Shown here: piece after piece, positions 24,495-32,551 of the stretch
Position numbering within the stretch: the stretch's first letter is position 1
How the letters are laid out: each line of letters starts with the position of its first letter
NCBI GenBank assembly: GCA_017410605.1
Contig: JAFQQN010000005.1
Coordinates: forward strand, 44,741-108,740
Direction: 5' to 3'
From: Clostridia bacterium
GTDB taxonomy: Bacteria; Bacillota; Clostridia; Oscillospirales; Acutalibacteraceae
DNA length: 64,000 nt
Notes under the pieces: model-generated
Told to the model about the DNA's origin: nothing
The model's database searches: none
The model's input: the letters and a program-made list of their open reading frames with translations, nothing else
Translations under genes and position numbers: made by a program

Positions 24495-25439
24495 ATGATT
24501 GGTTTATTAATTTTAGGAATTGTGGTTTTCGTGCTTGTTATTGCAAATATCAAAATTGTTCCCCAAGCCACAGAATATGTTATTGAATTTTTGGGGAAAT
24601 ACCGTACCACCTGGAGTGCGGGTATTCATGTTACTATCCCCTTTTTAGAAAGAGTTGCTAAAAAGATAACCCTCAAAGAACAGTTTTTAGACTCACCTCC
24701 GCAACCGGTTATTACTAAAGATAATGTAACAATGCAAATAGATACTGTTGTTTATTTTCGCATTTTTGACGCCAAGCTTTATGCCTACGGTGCGGTGAAT
24801 CCTATATCTGCTTTAGAAAACCTTACGGCCACCACACTTCGTAATATTGTAGGTGAGCTGGAGCTTGACGGAACCTTGACCTCAAGAGATAACATTAACA
24901 CAAAAATGACCGCAATTCTTGACGAGGCAACCGACCAATGGGGCATTAAGGTAAACCGCGTTGAGCTTAAAAACATTATCCCCCCTGCCGAAATTCAAAA
25001 TGCTATGGAAAAACAAATGAAGGCCGAACGTGACAGACGTGAAACCCTTCTTCAAGCCGAGGGACACAAGGCGGCCGCCATCACCCGTGCCGAGGGTGAC
25101 AAACAGGCAATGATTTTAGAGGCTGAGGGTGAAAGAGATGCCCGAATAGCCCGTGCCGAGGGTGAGGCCAGAGCAATTTATCTTTCCAAAAAGGCCGAGG
25201 CTGACGGACTTATGGCCCTAAAGGAAGCCGCTGCAGATGCCGCTGTTTTAGAGCTTAAAAAATATGAGGCGCTTGTTAAACTTTCCGACGGAAAGGCCTC
25301 TAAAATTATTATTCCCACCGATGTGGTGAATGCTACAACCTCTAATGTTATTTTCTCTGAAACCTCTGGGCTAGGCGATGTTACCCTTCCGGGTCAGGAC
25401 CCCATTCCCCCTAAGAAAGCAGACCCCTGCTGTGACTAA
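24495..25439 (+). CDS. SPFH/band-7 domain protein (stomatin-like)
   Basis: 314 residues. One N-terminal membrane span (GLLILGIVVFVLVIANIKIV). The band-7 core includes EFLGKYRTTWSAGIHVTIPF, VYFRIFDAKLYAYGAVNPIS and the coiled-coil AEGDKQAMILEAEGERDARI then ARAEGEARAIYLSKKAEADG. A short acidic-free tail ends in Cys. It oligomerises at the membrane and often acts with a NfeD partner, but none is adjacent here. A strong terminator follows. Confidence 0.94.
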   Translation: MIGLLILGIVVFVLVIANIKIVPQATEYVIEFLGKYRTTWSAGIHVTIPFLERVAKKITLKEQFLDSPPQPVITKDNVTMQIDTVVYFRIFDAKLYAYGAVNPISALENLTATTLRNIVGELELDGTLTSRDNINTKMTAILDEATDQWGIKVNRVELKNIIPPAEIQNAMEKQMKAERDRRETLLQAEGHKAAAITRAEGDKQAMILEAEGERDARIARAEGEARAIYLSKKAEADGLMALKEAAADAAVLELKKYEALVKLSDGKASKIIIPTDVVNATTSNVIFSETSGLGDVTLPGQDPIPPKKADPCCD

Positions 25440-25443
25440 TTTT

Positions 25444-25476
25444 TTCGCGGCTCTACAGTGTAGAGCCGCGAATTTT
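25444..25476 (+). terminator. Intrinsic terminator after the band-7 gene
   Basis: A 13-bp perfect stem (25444-25456 with 25460-25472), 3-base loop, then TTTT. Confidence 0.92.
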
Positions 25477-25567
25477 AATATTTGAAGCATTAAAACTTCT
25501 AAATTTGTTCACATTTTTAATATATACTGTAATTTGTTAATTTAAGTATATTAAGGAGATTACTAAT

Positions 25568-25987
25568 TTGTTTAGAAACTTTCTTCAAAATTTAACCTAC
25601 AAACTGCAAAGCTTTATGTATGGCCGCTATGGTATGGACGATTTTTCAAGGTTCTTAACCTGGGTGGCACTTGCCTTTTTCATTATTAACCTTTTTATAA
25701 ATAGTATTATTCTTTATTTTTTGGGTTTGTTTGCACTTATTTTTTCCACCTACCGTTGCTACTCTAAAAACATATATAAAAGGCAAAAAGAAAGAGCAAC
25801 CTATGTTAAATATAAAAATAAACTTTTGGGCTGGTTTCGTATAAGGAAAAGAATTTACAACGAACGAAAGGTAAATAAATATTTTAAATGCCCCACCTGT
25901 AAGGCATATTTACACGTTCCAAAAGGAAGAGGAAAAATAATTATTACCTGCCCTAAATGCAAGAACGAAATAACTCGAAAATCATAA
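25568..25987 (+). CDS. Small membrane protein with C-terminal zinc ribbon
   Basis: 139 residues. Residues about 25-62 contain two close membrane spans (FLTWVALAFFIINLFI and FLGLFALIFSTYR). A basic linker follows, and the tail is a zinc-ribbon-like pair: KCPTCKAYLHVPKGRGK then ITCPKCKNEI. The TTG start has AAGGAG about 9 bases upstream. It is a known small-protein architecture in clostridia without assigned function. It is flanked by terminators and transcribed alone. Confidence 0.85.
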   Translation: MFRNFLQNLTYKLQSFMYGRYGMDDFSRFLTWVALAFFIINLFINSIILYFLGLFALIFSTYRCYSKNIYKRQKERATYVKYKNKLLGWFRIRKRIYNERKVNKYFKCPTCKAYLHVPKGRGKIIITCPKCKNEITRKS

Positions 25988-25995
25988 CTATATAA

Positions 25996-26029
25996 AAAAC
26001 CGCTTGTTCGAAATGACAAGCGGTTTTTT
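25996..26029. terminator. Bidirectional terminator between convergent genes
   Basis: A 12-bp perfect stem AAAACCGCTTGT/ACAAGCGGTTTT with A and T runs on both sides serves the zinc-ribbon protein gene and the G5/3D gene. Confidence 0.92.
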
Positions 26030-26038
26030 GATTAAAGA

Positions 26039-27118
26039 CTATTCGAGAACATAAATTGTAACATTGCGGATACCGAAATTAATACAAGCGCTCTCGGTAT
26101 TAAAATAAAGGTCAACCATATAAGGGTTTCTATTTGCAAATCCGCCGGTATCTGCCGCAATAGCATAACCGTAAACATATTTACCATCGTTAGAAACTAT
26201 ATACATTTTTGTTCCGTAAGGAATAATGTTGGGGTTAACCGCAATATAACCGGGTTTGGCGGCAACTCCTGTAGAGCAAATTGCGCCCTTAGGGCTTGTA
26301 TAAGCAGAAGCACGGAAGGTCATTGCCTTGGAATATTTAAGGGGAACGCCGTTAGCATCAACCTTAACATCACCGATTTCAGAGATTGTTTCAACAACCT
26401 TTCCGGTAGCTTCGGTTTGTTTTTTATCATTTACCTGTTGCTTTTGTACTGCAGCCTTTTTAGTACCAATAACTGTAGTTTTGGTTGTGGCCTGCTTTGT
26501 AACATTTTCGGAAAGAACCTCCACACTTGTTACAACGCCGTTTTCAACCCTTTGTTTAACCGTAACAGTTTTAGAACCTTCTTCGCCCTCGGTAACCTTG
26601 GTGTCGCCCTTATTAAGCTTATTAGAATATTCAACCTTAGTTGTAAAGGGTATCGACTCTTCATAGGTTACTGTCTTATATTCTACACTTACAACATCAA
26701 TATAGCTTTCAGCGGTAAGAACATCTTCTAAATTTTTGTTACACATATCATACTCGCCAAGAGTAAGACCTGCGCTTTGTAAAGCTTTGGCAACAGTTCC
26801 CTCTGTCATATTGGTTGAATATTTTTCGTTACCATAGGTTATGTGTACTGGGAATGAACGCATAATTTTCAGTGTTCCTACACCGTCTTTAAGTTCAAAT
26901 TCGGTAACGTCGCCATCTGACAGTGTTATCTGATTTTCAGAAAGAATTTCTGAAACATTTGAACAATAGGTTTCTACCTCAAACGAATTGTCACCGTCAG
27001 TGATTGTTACCTTATTTACATAATCGGTTGCGGCAAAAGCTACCATAGCGGTAACAGTGCTTAAGGCAACCACAAGTGCGGTAACACACTTTATAATGGC
27101 AAACTTAGCTTGAAACAT
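26039..27118 (-). CDS. Secreted cell-wall protein with DUF348, G5 and 3D domains (YabE-like)
   Basis: 359 residues. N-terminal signal/anchor (CVTALVVALSTVTAMVAFAA). Two DUF348 units (VTITDGDNSFEVETYCSNVS and MRSFPVHITYGNEKYSTNMT). A G5 domain about residues 143-220 (YEESIPFTTKVEYSNKLNKG, then TVTVKQRVENGVVTSVEVLS). A Gln/Lys/Thr linker, then the catalytic 3D domain (SAYTSPKGAICSTGVAA, and IAADTGGFANRNPYMVDLYF with its three Asp). 3D domains cleave peptidoglycan glycan strands as lytic transglycosylases. It has a long leader with a three-way-junction fold. Confidence 0.93.
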   Translation of the reverse strand: MFQAKFAIIKCVTALVVALSTVTAMVAFAATDYVNKVTITDGDNSFEVETYCSNVSEILSENQITLSDGDVTEFELKDGVGTLKIMRSFPVHITYGNEKYSTNMTEGTVAKALQSAGLTLGEYDMCNKNLEDVLTAESYIDVVSVEYKTVTYEESIPFTTKVEYSNKLNKGDTKVTEGEEGSKTVTVKQRVENGVVTSVEVLSENVTKQATTKTTVIGTKKAAVQKQQVNDKKQTEATGKVVETISEIGDVKVDANGVPLKYSKAMTFRASAYTSPKGAICSTGVAAKPGYIAVNPNIIPYGTKMYIVSNDGKYVYGYAIAADTGGFANRNPYMVDLYFNTESACINFGIRNVTIYVLE

Positions 27119-27141
27119 TAAAAAACTCCTTCTCCGTCAAT

Positions 27142-27205
27142 ACAGCAGCAGCCTAAAAGTTTATGGCTTTACAGATGCACGGAAAAACGCTTCTGTATCT
27201 GCTGT
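27142..27205 (-). promoter_or_regulatory. Structured 5' leader (three-way junction) before the G5/3D gene
   Basis: Three nested helices pair perfectly: closing helix 27142-27148 with 27199-27205, helix 27150-27153 with 27165-27168, and helix 27170-27175 with 27192-27197. The motif sits about 25 bases before the start codon, next to the GGAG ribosome site. It does not match a riboswitch consensus that I can recall, including c-di-AMP (ydaO). Confidence 0.5.
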
Positions 27206-27830
27206 TTTGTTTTTTCCTTTTTAAAATAAAGTCCAAACAAAGGTGCGGCCTTTTTGACCACGTTCAATAGTATATCCCCCAAACCCAGGTTCGTCAAGGC
27301 AAAAAGCGGCCTTTTTAATATGCAAAATAGCCAAACTTGGGGCCAAAAAGGTTACAAAACAAAGGTTACAAAGTTGTAACTAATTAGTTTTATTCCATTT
27401 TTTACCATTTGCCCTGCATTCTATTTGTGCAAATTGCTACCGTTTGTGAAAACAATTGTCATTATGCTAGTGTTTTTCTGCTAATCGCTGTATTTTTTAA
27501 TTAAAAATTTTAAAAAGTGGTGAAAAAACATCGTTTTAACACATTTTTTAAGTTAAAAATATATAAAATAAGGCCGAAATTGTAAATATAAAGCAAGTTT
27601 TCCCCCGAAAAACTTTTTTATGCACTTTTTTATAACCCATAAATAAAACAACAATCTATAGTATGCAAACACGAAGAAACACTGTCCAAACTACAATATT
27701 TGCATAAAATATAGTAGTGAGAAAACAACGCTCACTATAAATATATATTAAGTTTCTGTTTAAAATTCCATTAAACGGGTAAAAATAATCTTGCAAGTAA
27801 GATGTCTGTTCACGGAAAGGAAGAATTTTT
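27206..27830. other. Long intergenic region upstream of G5/3D and mazF
   Basis: About 620 bases, A/T-rich, without a credible reading frame. GCGGCCTTTTT occurs twice as a direct repeat (near 27263 and 27307), and a similar GGCCAAAAAGG follows near 27343. The right part must hold the mazF promoter; an AAGGAAG ribosome site lies just before 27831. No antitoxin gene, RNA gene or known riboswitch was recognised. Confidence 0.5.
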
Positions 27831-28175
27831 ATGACAGTAAAGCGAGGAGAAATATACTACGCAGATTTAAGCCCCGTAGTTGGTTCTGAACAAGGTGGAA
27901 TTCGCCCGGTACTTATTATTCAAAACGATGTTGGTAACCGTTATAGCCCAACTGTTATTGCCGCCGCAATAACAAGCCAACAAGACAAGGCTAAATTACC
28001 TACACATATAAGCGTAGAGGCAGAGGGAAGCGGACTTCAGAAGAATTCTATTGTTCTTTTAGAGCAGGTTCGTACTATTGATAAGCGCAGACTTAAAGAA
28101 AAAATGGGAAATCTTGATATTTCTTCAATGGACAAGGTTGACAAGGCGCTTTCGGTCAGTTTTGGGCTTAGATAA
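27831..28175 (+). CDS. mazF: MazF/EndoA-type mRNA interferase
   Basis: 114 residues, full family length: [20 protein letters not shown], then [15 protein letters not shown] with the conserved Arg, [16 protein letters not shown] with the active-site Thr, and [17 protein letters not shown]. It cleaves mRNA at short motifs. GGAAAGGAAG precedes the ATG. No MazE-like antitoxin frame exists in the 700 bases upstream and the next gene is convergent, so the antitoxin is absent or elsewhere. Confidence 0.95.
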   Translation: MTVKRGEIYYADLSPVVGSEQGGIRPVLIIQNDVGNRYSPTVIAAAITSQQDKAKLPTHISVEAEGSGLQKNSIVLLEQVRTIDKRRLKEKMGNLDISSMDKVDKALSVSFGLR

Positions 28176-28231
28176 CAGCACACCATATAATAGTAGTACC
28201 GGCGTATAAATTAAATATTCATTAATAAAAG

Positions 28232-28268
28232 AGAGGTGTTCCCCACCTAACTTGGGAAACACCTCTTT
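28232..28268. terminator. Bidirectional terminator between mazF and the GH3 gene
   Basis: GAGGTGTT/AACACCTC stem extended by CCC/GGG, with T-run to the right and A-run to the left. Confidence 0.85.
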
Positions 28269-28281
28269 AACATATTATAGA

Positions 28282-30330
28282 TTATTCATCTGCCACAACA
28301 GTTTTATCTACAGCGCCAATAGTGTAATCAAACTTATCATTTATAACATATCTACCTTTAAGTCTAATATCGGCCGAAGACGAGCCTACATATATATTAT
28401 ATACACCAGATTCAACATGCCAATTGTGTAACAATACATTATAATATGCAAAGCTATCAAAGCCAAGTGTAAAGGAAACCTCTTTTTCCTCACCTGGCTC
28501 AAGAGCTATTTTGTCAAATGCTTTAAGCTCCTTAAGAGGTTTGGAAACAACCGAAACATCGTCACCAACATAAAGCTGTACAGCCTCTTTACCGGCCATT
28601 TTACCAACATTTTTAACCTTAAAGGTTACGGTTAGTTGCGAATTGGGGTCATTAGAGCTTTCTGCGCTTAGTTTGAGGTCGCTATATTCAAACTGGGTAT
28701 AGGAAAGTCCGTGTCCGAATGGATACCAAACATCCTGCATATGGCGGTCAAAATAACGGTAGCCAACCTGCCACTGCTCAGGATATGTAACCTTAACTCC
28801 GTCGCCGGGATAATCAATAAGGGGATTATGGCAGTAAGCAAATGTTTCAGAGAGCTTACCCGAGGGGTTAACCTTTCCGGTAAGAACATCGGCCACAGCA
28901 CTGCCTCCTGCTTCGCCGCTTATCCACATTTCAACTATTCCCTTAGCCTTATCCTTCCAAGTGCCGGGAACAATAGCGGCACCGGTCTGTAAAACAACTA
29001 TAACGTTTTCACAGTTATTGCAAATAAATCTAAGACAGTTTTCCATATAGTTTTCTAAAACATTATGGTCCTTATCTAAGCCTTCGGTTTCAAAGTGAAT
29101 AAGGCTTCCTGCAAACACAATGGCCAAATCACACTTACGGGCGGCAGACGCCGCCTGACCCCTTATGCCATCGCGGTTAGGTATATCTTTATTATTATAA
29201 AGCTCTTCAAAAACAAGGTTTACATCGTTACCCAGGTTTGCCTTTAAGCACTCAAAGGGAGACTCTATCCATTCGGGCTTGGTATGAACAGTAGAGCTAC
29301 CGCCACCCATATAGGTTGGGTTCATAGCGTGACCACCGAATACGGTTATATTCTTAAATCTCTTAGCGTCGATAGGAAGAATGTTATCTTCATTCTTAAG
29401 AAGAGTAATAGCCTCGTTAGCAATTTCCTTAGCGATATTATGCTGCTCCCTGCGGTCATAAGGTGTGGTATCCTTTTTAGCCGCTTTTGTTTTATCTAAG
29501 AAAATAAGAAGTTCTTCCAGTGCCTTATCAATTTCTTCTTCGGTGATAATGCCGTTTTCTATGGCCTTTTCAAGCTGAGCCTCAATATTCGGGTTCTTCG
29601 GCATTTGTAAGTTAAGTCCGTTTTTAAGTGCTTTAGCAACATTATGCACAGAACCCCAGTCAGAAATTACTACACCGTCATAACCCCATTCTTCTCTCAG
29701 AACTTTTTTAAGTAACCATTCGTTTTCCGAACAGAAAATAGCGTTAAGCTTATTGTAAGCATTCATAACACTAGTGGGGTTAGCTTTTTTAATAGCAATT
29801 TCAAAGCCCTTTAAATAAATTTCTCTAAGGGTTCTTTCATCAATTTCAGAGTTACCTGTTCCACGGTCAATTTCCTGGTTATTGGCGGCAAAGTGCTTAA
29901 GGCTGGTGCCAACACCGCAGTCTTGAACACCCTTAATATAGGCGGCACCAAGCTCACCAGAAACTAATGGGTCTTCAGAAAAATATTCAAAATTTCTTCC
30001 ACAATAAGGGTGGCGTTTAATATTAATTCCCGGACCTAATAAAACATCTACCTCTTCTTTAATGCAGTCCCTTGCAAGACCCACGCCCATCTTATACAGG
30101 AGGTCGCGGTTCCAGGTTGCAGAGGCAGCAGAAGCAGTTGGAAAGCAAACACACCCGCCCTCTACAGCGCAGGGCTTGCCCGAAGCGGTTCTGACCCCGT
30201 GAGGGCCGTCTGCCATTTCTATTGAAGGAACATTAAGTCTTTCAAGCTCGGCAGTAGTGAGCATATTTTTTCCGGTAAGAAGCATAGCCTTTTCCGAAAG
30301 GGTCATTTGTTTGATTTTTTCTTTATACAT
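28282..30330 (-). CDS. Glycoside hydrolase family 3 beta-glucosidase-like enzyme
   Basis: 682 residues. N-terminal TIM-barrel domain with MADGPHGVRTASG, LLGPGINIKRHPYCGRNFEY, SLKHFAANNQEIDRG and the nucleophile Asp in DGVVISDWGSVHNV. A second alpha/beta domain begins near residue 305 (NEAITLLKNEDNILPI) and includes CDLAIVFAGSLIHFETEGLD. The C-terminal third carries an FN3-like domain. There is no signal peptide, so it acts in the cytoplasm on imported oligosaccharides. Exact substrate specificity in GH3 cannot be told from motifs. A LacI-type operator lies in front of it and a truncated LacI gene immediately upstream. Confidence 0.95.
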   Translation of the reverse strand: MYKEKIKQMTLSEKAMLLTGKNMLTTAELERLNVPSIEMADGPHGVRTASGKPCAVEGGCVCFPTASAASATWNRDLLYKMGVGLARDCIKEEVDVLLGPGINIKRHPYCGRNFEYFSEDPLVSGELGAAYIKGVQDCGVGTSLKHFAANNQEIDRGTGNSEIDERTLREIYLKGFEIAIKKANPTSVMNAYNKLNAIFCSENEWLLKKVLREEWGYDGVVISDWGSVHNVAKALKNGLNLQMPKNPNIEAQLEKAIENGIITEEEIDKALEELLIFLDKTKAAKKDTTPYDRREQHNIAKEIANEAITLLKNEDNILPIDAKRFKNITVFGGHAMNPTYMGGGSSTVHTKPEWIESPFECLKANLGNDVNLVFEELYNNKDIPNRDGIRGQAASAARKCDLAIVFAGSLIHFETEGLDKDHNVLENYMENCLRFICNNCENVIVVLQTGAAIVPGTWKDKAKGIVEMWISGEAGGSAVADVLTGKVNPSGKLSETFAYCHNPLIDYPGDGVKVTYPEQWQVGYRYFDRHMQDVWYPFGHGLSYTQFEYSDLKLSAESSNDPNSQLTVTFKVKNVGKMAGKEAVQLYVGDDVSVVSKPLKELKAFDKIALEPGEEKEVSFTLGFDSFAYYNVLLHNWHVESGVYNIYVGSSSADIRLKGRYVINDKFDYTIGAVDKTVVADE

Positions 30331-30348
30331 AACTTCACCTCATCTTGC

Positions 30349-30366
30349 GTATGAAACTTTTCATAC
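30349..30366. promoter_or_regulatory. Palindromic operator in front of the GH3 gene
   Basis: A perfect 8-bp inverted repeat GTATGAAA/TTTCATAC with two central bases lies 12 bases downstream of the -10 box and about 20 bases before the GH3 start, a roadblock position. Confidence 0.7.
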
Positions 30367-30378
30367 ACTTATAGCACT

Positions 30379-30407
30379 ATTTTACCTTATTTAAAACTTA
30401 AAGTAAA
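30379..30407 (-). promoter_or_regulatory. Promoter of the GH3 gene
   Basis: Minus-strand TTTACT (30402-30407), 17-base spacer, TAAAAT (30379-30384). The -35 box overlaps the end of the upstream terminator hairpin. Confidence 0.65.
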
Positions 30408-30450
30408 TACTTTTTTATATTTTTTAGTGGAAAAATATAAAAAAGTATTT
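30405..30450. terminator. 20-bp perfect A/T-rich inverted repeat
   Basis: Left arm 30405-30424 is the exact reverse complement of 30431-30450, with a 6-base loop. It lies 19 bases after the LacI-like stop codon, ends the polA-to-lacI operon, and directly abuts the GH3 promoter. Confidence 0.75.
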
Positions 30451-30468
30451 TTACAACCCTAAAGCATA

Positions 30469-30999
30469 CTACAAAAGCCAAATATCCTCTTTTTTGCGCT
30501 CATATACCTTTGGTTTTAAAGACTCTTTAGCTTTTCTTGGTACATCTGCTGTTGTACGGGGTGCCCTTTTGGGAACAAAAGAAGCCATTTCTTCAAGTTT
30601 TTTTGAAAGACCCTGAAAATCTCCCTCAAAAGAATAAATTTCTGTGTCTTCTGTTTTTTTGGCAGAAATAATTCCCCAAGCACCTATCTGGGCCGAAAGC
30701 TTTTTTGCCTCCTCTGAATTTAACATAACATATAAAAGAGAAAGACCCTGCCTTTGTACTGTCTTATTTAATTCCTTAAGAGAAGAAATAAACTTTTGCT
30801 CCGGATCGAAAAAAATAACAGGCTTTAATCCGCCCAAAATTTTAGGACTTGTTGTAGCCTTTTTAAGGTACCCTATTTTTTCTGCAGCCAATATAACCCT
30901 TTTTTTGGTTTCCTCGCTTATTTCGGCGCTATTTTTAAAAACCTTAGACACGGTTGCCACCGAGCAACCTGAAATTTTTGCAACATCCTTTAATGTCAT
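30469..30999 (-). CDS. Truncated LacI-family DNA-binding protein
   Basis: 176 residues where LacI proteins normally have about 330. Residues 1-55 are a clean LacI helix-turn-helix and hinge region (TLKDVAKISGCSVATVSKVF, ISEETKKRVILAAEKIGYL). The rest has a vestige of a ligand domain (KPVIFFDPEQKFISSLKELN, IGAWGIISAKKTEDTEIYSF) and then a basic Lys/Arg/Pro tail, so a full periplasmic-binding fold is absent. Its ATG overlaps the tcdA stop (ATGA), making it the last gene of the polA operon. A perfect palindrome before the GH3 gene just downstream is the obvious candidate site. Confidence 0.85.
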   Translation of the reverse strand: MTLKDVAKISGCSVATVSKVFKNSAEISEETKKRVILAAEKIGYLKKATTSPKILGGLKPVIFFDPEQKFISSLKELNKTVQRQGLSLLYVMLNSEEAKKLSAQIGAWGIISAKKTEDTEIYSFEGDFQGLSKKLEEMASFVPKRAPRTTADVPRKAKESLKPKVYERKKEDIWLL

Positions 31000-31706
31000 A
31001 TGGTACCCTCTTTTCCTATAATATCTTTAATTACCTCTCCTGCAATTAAAAGCCCCATTACAGAAGGCACAAAAGAAATACTTGCCGGAGTAGGTCTTTT
31101 CCCATCTTCTGTAGGCCTTTTTATTGCCGGTCTGTCAGAAAATGCAGCCTTAATGCCACTAATGCCGCGCTTTTTTAACTCTAACCTCATTACCTTAGCC
31201 AAGGGACAGCCTGAGGTTTTTGAAATATCTGCAATTTTAAACCCATCTGCTTCAAGCCTGTTACCGGCACCCATAGCCGAAATAACCGGGATATTTGCCT
31301 TAAAACCTGCCTCACAAAGGGCTATTTTACCTGTAACATTATCTATTGCATCAACTATATAGTCATATTGGGAAAAATTTAACTGTGATACGCTTTCTGG
31401 AGAAATGAAAAGATAATTAGAGCTAACCTTAGCACTTGGATTAATATCCATAATGCGTTCCTTCATAACATCGGTTTTTTTCTTACCCACGGTACTGTCA
31501 AGGGCAATTATTTGACGGTTTATATTGGTTATATCTACCTCATCATAGTCAAATAAATCTAAAGCACCTATTCCCCCACGGGCAAGGCCCTCACAAACAA
31601 AGGAGCCTACACCCCCTATACCAAAAACCGCCACCCTTGAAGCCGACAATTTTTTTACCCCATTTAAACCGATAAGCTGTTTTGTTCTGTCAAACCGTTG
31701 AGCCAT
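30996..31706 (-). CDS. tcdA: tRNA threonylcarbamoyladenosine dehydratase TcdA
   Basis: 236 residues of the ThiF/E1-like fold. The ATP-binding loop is FGIGGVGSFVCEGLARGGIG, with DLFDYDEVDITNINRQIIAL, the Asp-containing DYIVDAIDNVTGKI, and a Cys-Pro in KTSGCPLAKVMR. It cyclises t6A to ct6A in tRNAs using ATP. It follows tsaD by one gene, so both steps of t6A to ct6A formation are encoded in the same operon. The 17-base overlap with the kinase upstream and the ATGA overlap downstream indicate coupling. Confidence 0.95.
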   Translation of the reverse strand: MAQRFDRTKQLIGLNGVKKLSASRVAVFGIGGVGSFVCEGLARGGIGALDLFDYDEVDITNINRQIIALDSTVGKKKTDVMKERIMDINPSAKVSSNYLFISPESVSQLNFSQYDYIVDAIDNVTGKIALCEAGFKANIPVISAMGAGNRLEADGFKIADISKTSGCPLAKVMRLELKKRGISGIKAAFSDRPAIKRPTEDGKRPTPASISFVPSVMGLLIAGEVIKDIIGKEGTI

Positions 31707-32550
31707 GTATACCTCCTAAAATATCGTCAAGCCGATTTAAAACACCCTCAAAGTTAACACCGTACCAAAGCTCCGGAAAATCGAAGGTGTTTTCAATAGA
31801 CAAACAAGTAAATTCTACAGCCGCCTTCAGGGAAAAATCAATGTCTCTCCCAAGGGTGAGAGCCGAAACAAGAACACTGCAAAAAACATCACCTGTGCCG
31901 TGGTGCATACCCTCGATTTTTTCGTTAAAGCAATAACTTATAGCGCCAGTTTCAACATCTAATGCGGCGGCACCAAGGGCCTTTTTATCAAAAGAAACAC
32001 CGGTAAGCACAACCGTTTTTTTGCAAAGCGAACCTAGCTTCATAAGAATAGAATTTATATAATCCTTATTATAAGGCGGTGGACTGTAGCTTTCTCCAAG
32101 CATTAAACAGGCCTCGGTCATATTTGGAGTTATAACATCTGCACACTGACATAATTCCCTCATTTTACCGGGAAATTCGGGCGAAAATGATTTATACAAA
32201 CAACCGTTATCGCCCATAACTGGGTCTACAACCACCAAGGTTTTTTCGCTTTTTAGCTGTTTAATGGTTTCAATTAAAATATCTACCTGTCTTGTAGAAC
32301 CTAAATAACCCGAATATATTGCATCAAATATAAGCTTTTCTTCTTTCCAACGGCTCACAATTGGCAAAATATCTTCTGTAAGGTCTTTAAAGGTAAAATC
32401 TTTAAAGCCTCCGGTGTGATTTGAAAGAACAGCTGTAGGAATAGGACAACACTCCAACCCCGCTACAGAAAGAATGGGAAGAGCAACAGTAAGAGAGCAC
32501 TTTCCCAAACCCGATATATCGTGAACGGCCGCCACTCTTTTTTGGCGCAT
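31690..32550 (-). CDS. Pyridoxamine/pyridoxal kinase (PdxY-like, ribokinase fold)
   Basis: 286 residues. N-terminal VAAVHDISGLGKCSLTVALP, the substrate segment SNHTGGFKDFTF, VVVDPVMGDNGCLYKSFSPE and the anion-hole region GMHHGTGDVFCSVLVSALTL with the catalytic Asp. This is the PdxY/PdxK pattern, not ThiD. It phosphorylates vitamin B6 vitamers for salvage. Only one base lies between its start and the tsaD stop. Confidence 0.9.
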   Translation of the reverse strand: MRQKRVAAVHDISGLGKCSLTVALPILSVAGLECCPIPTAVLSNHTGGFKDFTFKDLTEDILPIVSRWKEEKLIFDAIYSGYLGSTRQVDILIETIKQLKSEKTLVVVDPVMGDNGCLYKSFSPEFPGKMRELCQCADVITPNMTEACLMLGESYSPPPYNKDYINSILMKLGSLCKKTVVLTGVSFDKKALGAAALDVETGAISYCFNEKIEGMHHGTGDVFCSVLVSALTLGRDIDFSLKAAVEFTCLSIENTFDFPELWYGVNFEGVLNRLDDILGGIHGSTV

Positions 32551-32551
32551 T

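Noticed and set aside
27119..27400. c-di-AMP (ydaO) riboswitch before the G5/3D gene
   Set aside because: The gene class fits, but the conserved ydaO core segments could not be found; only a three-way junction is supported.
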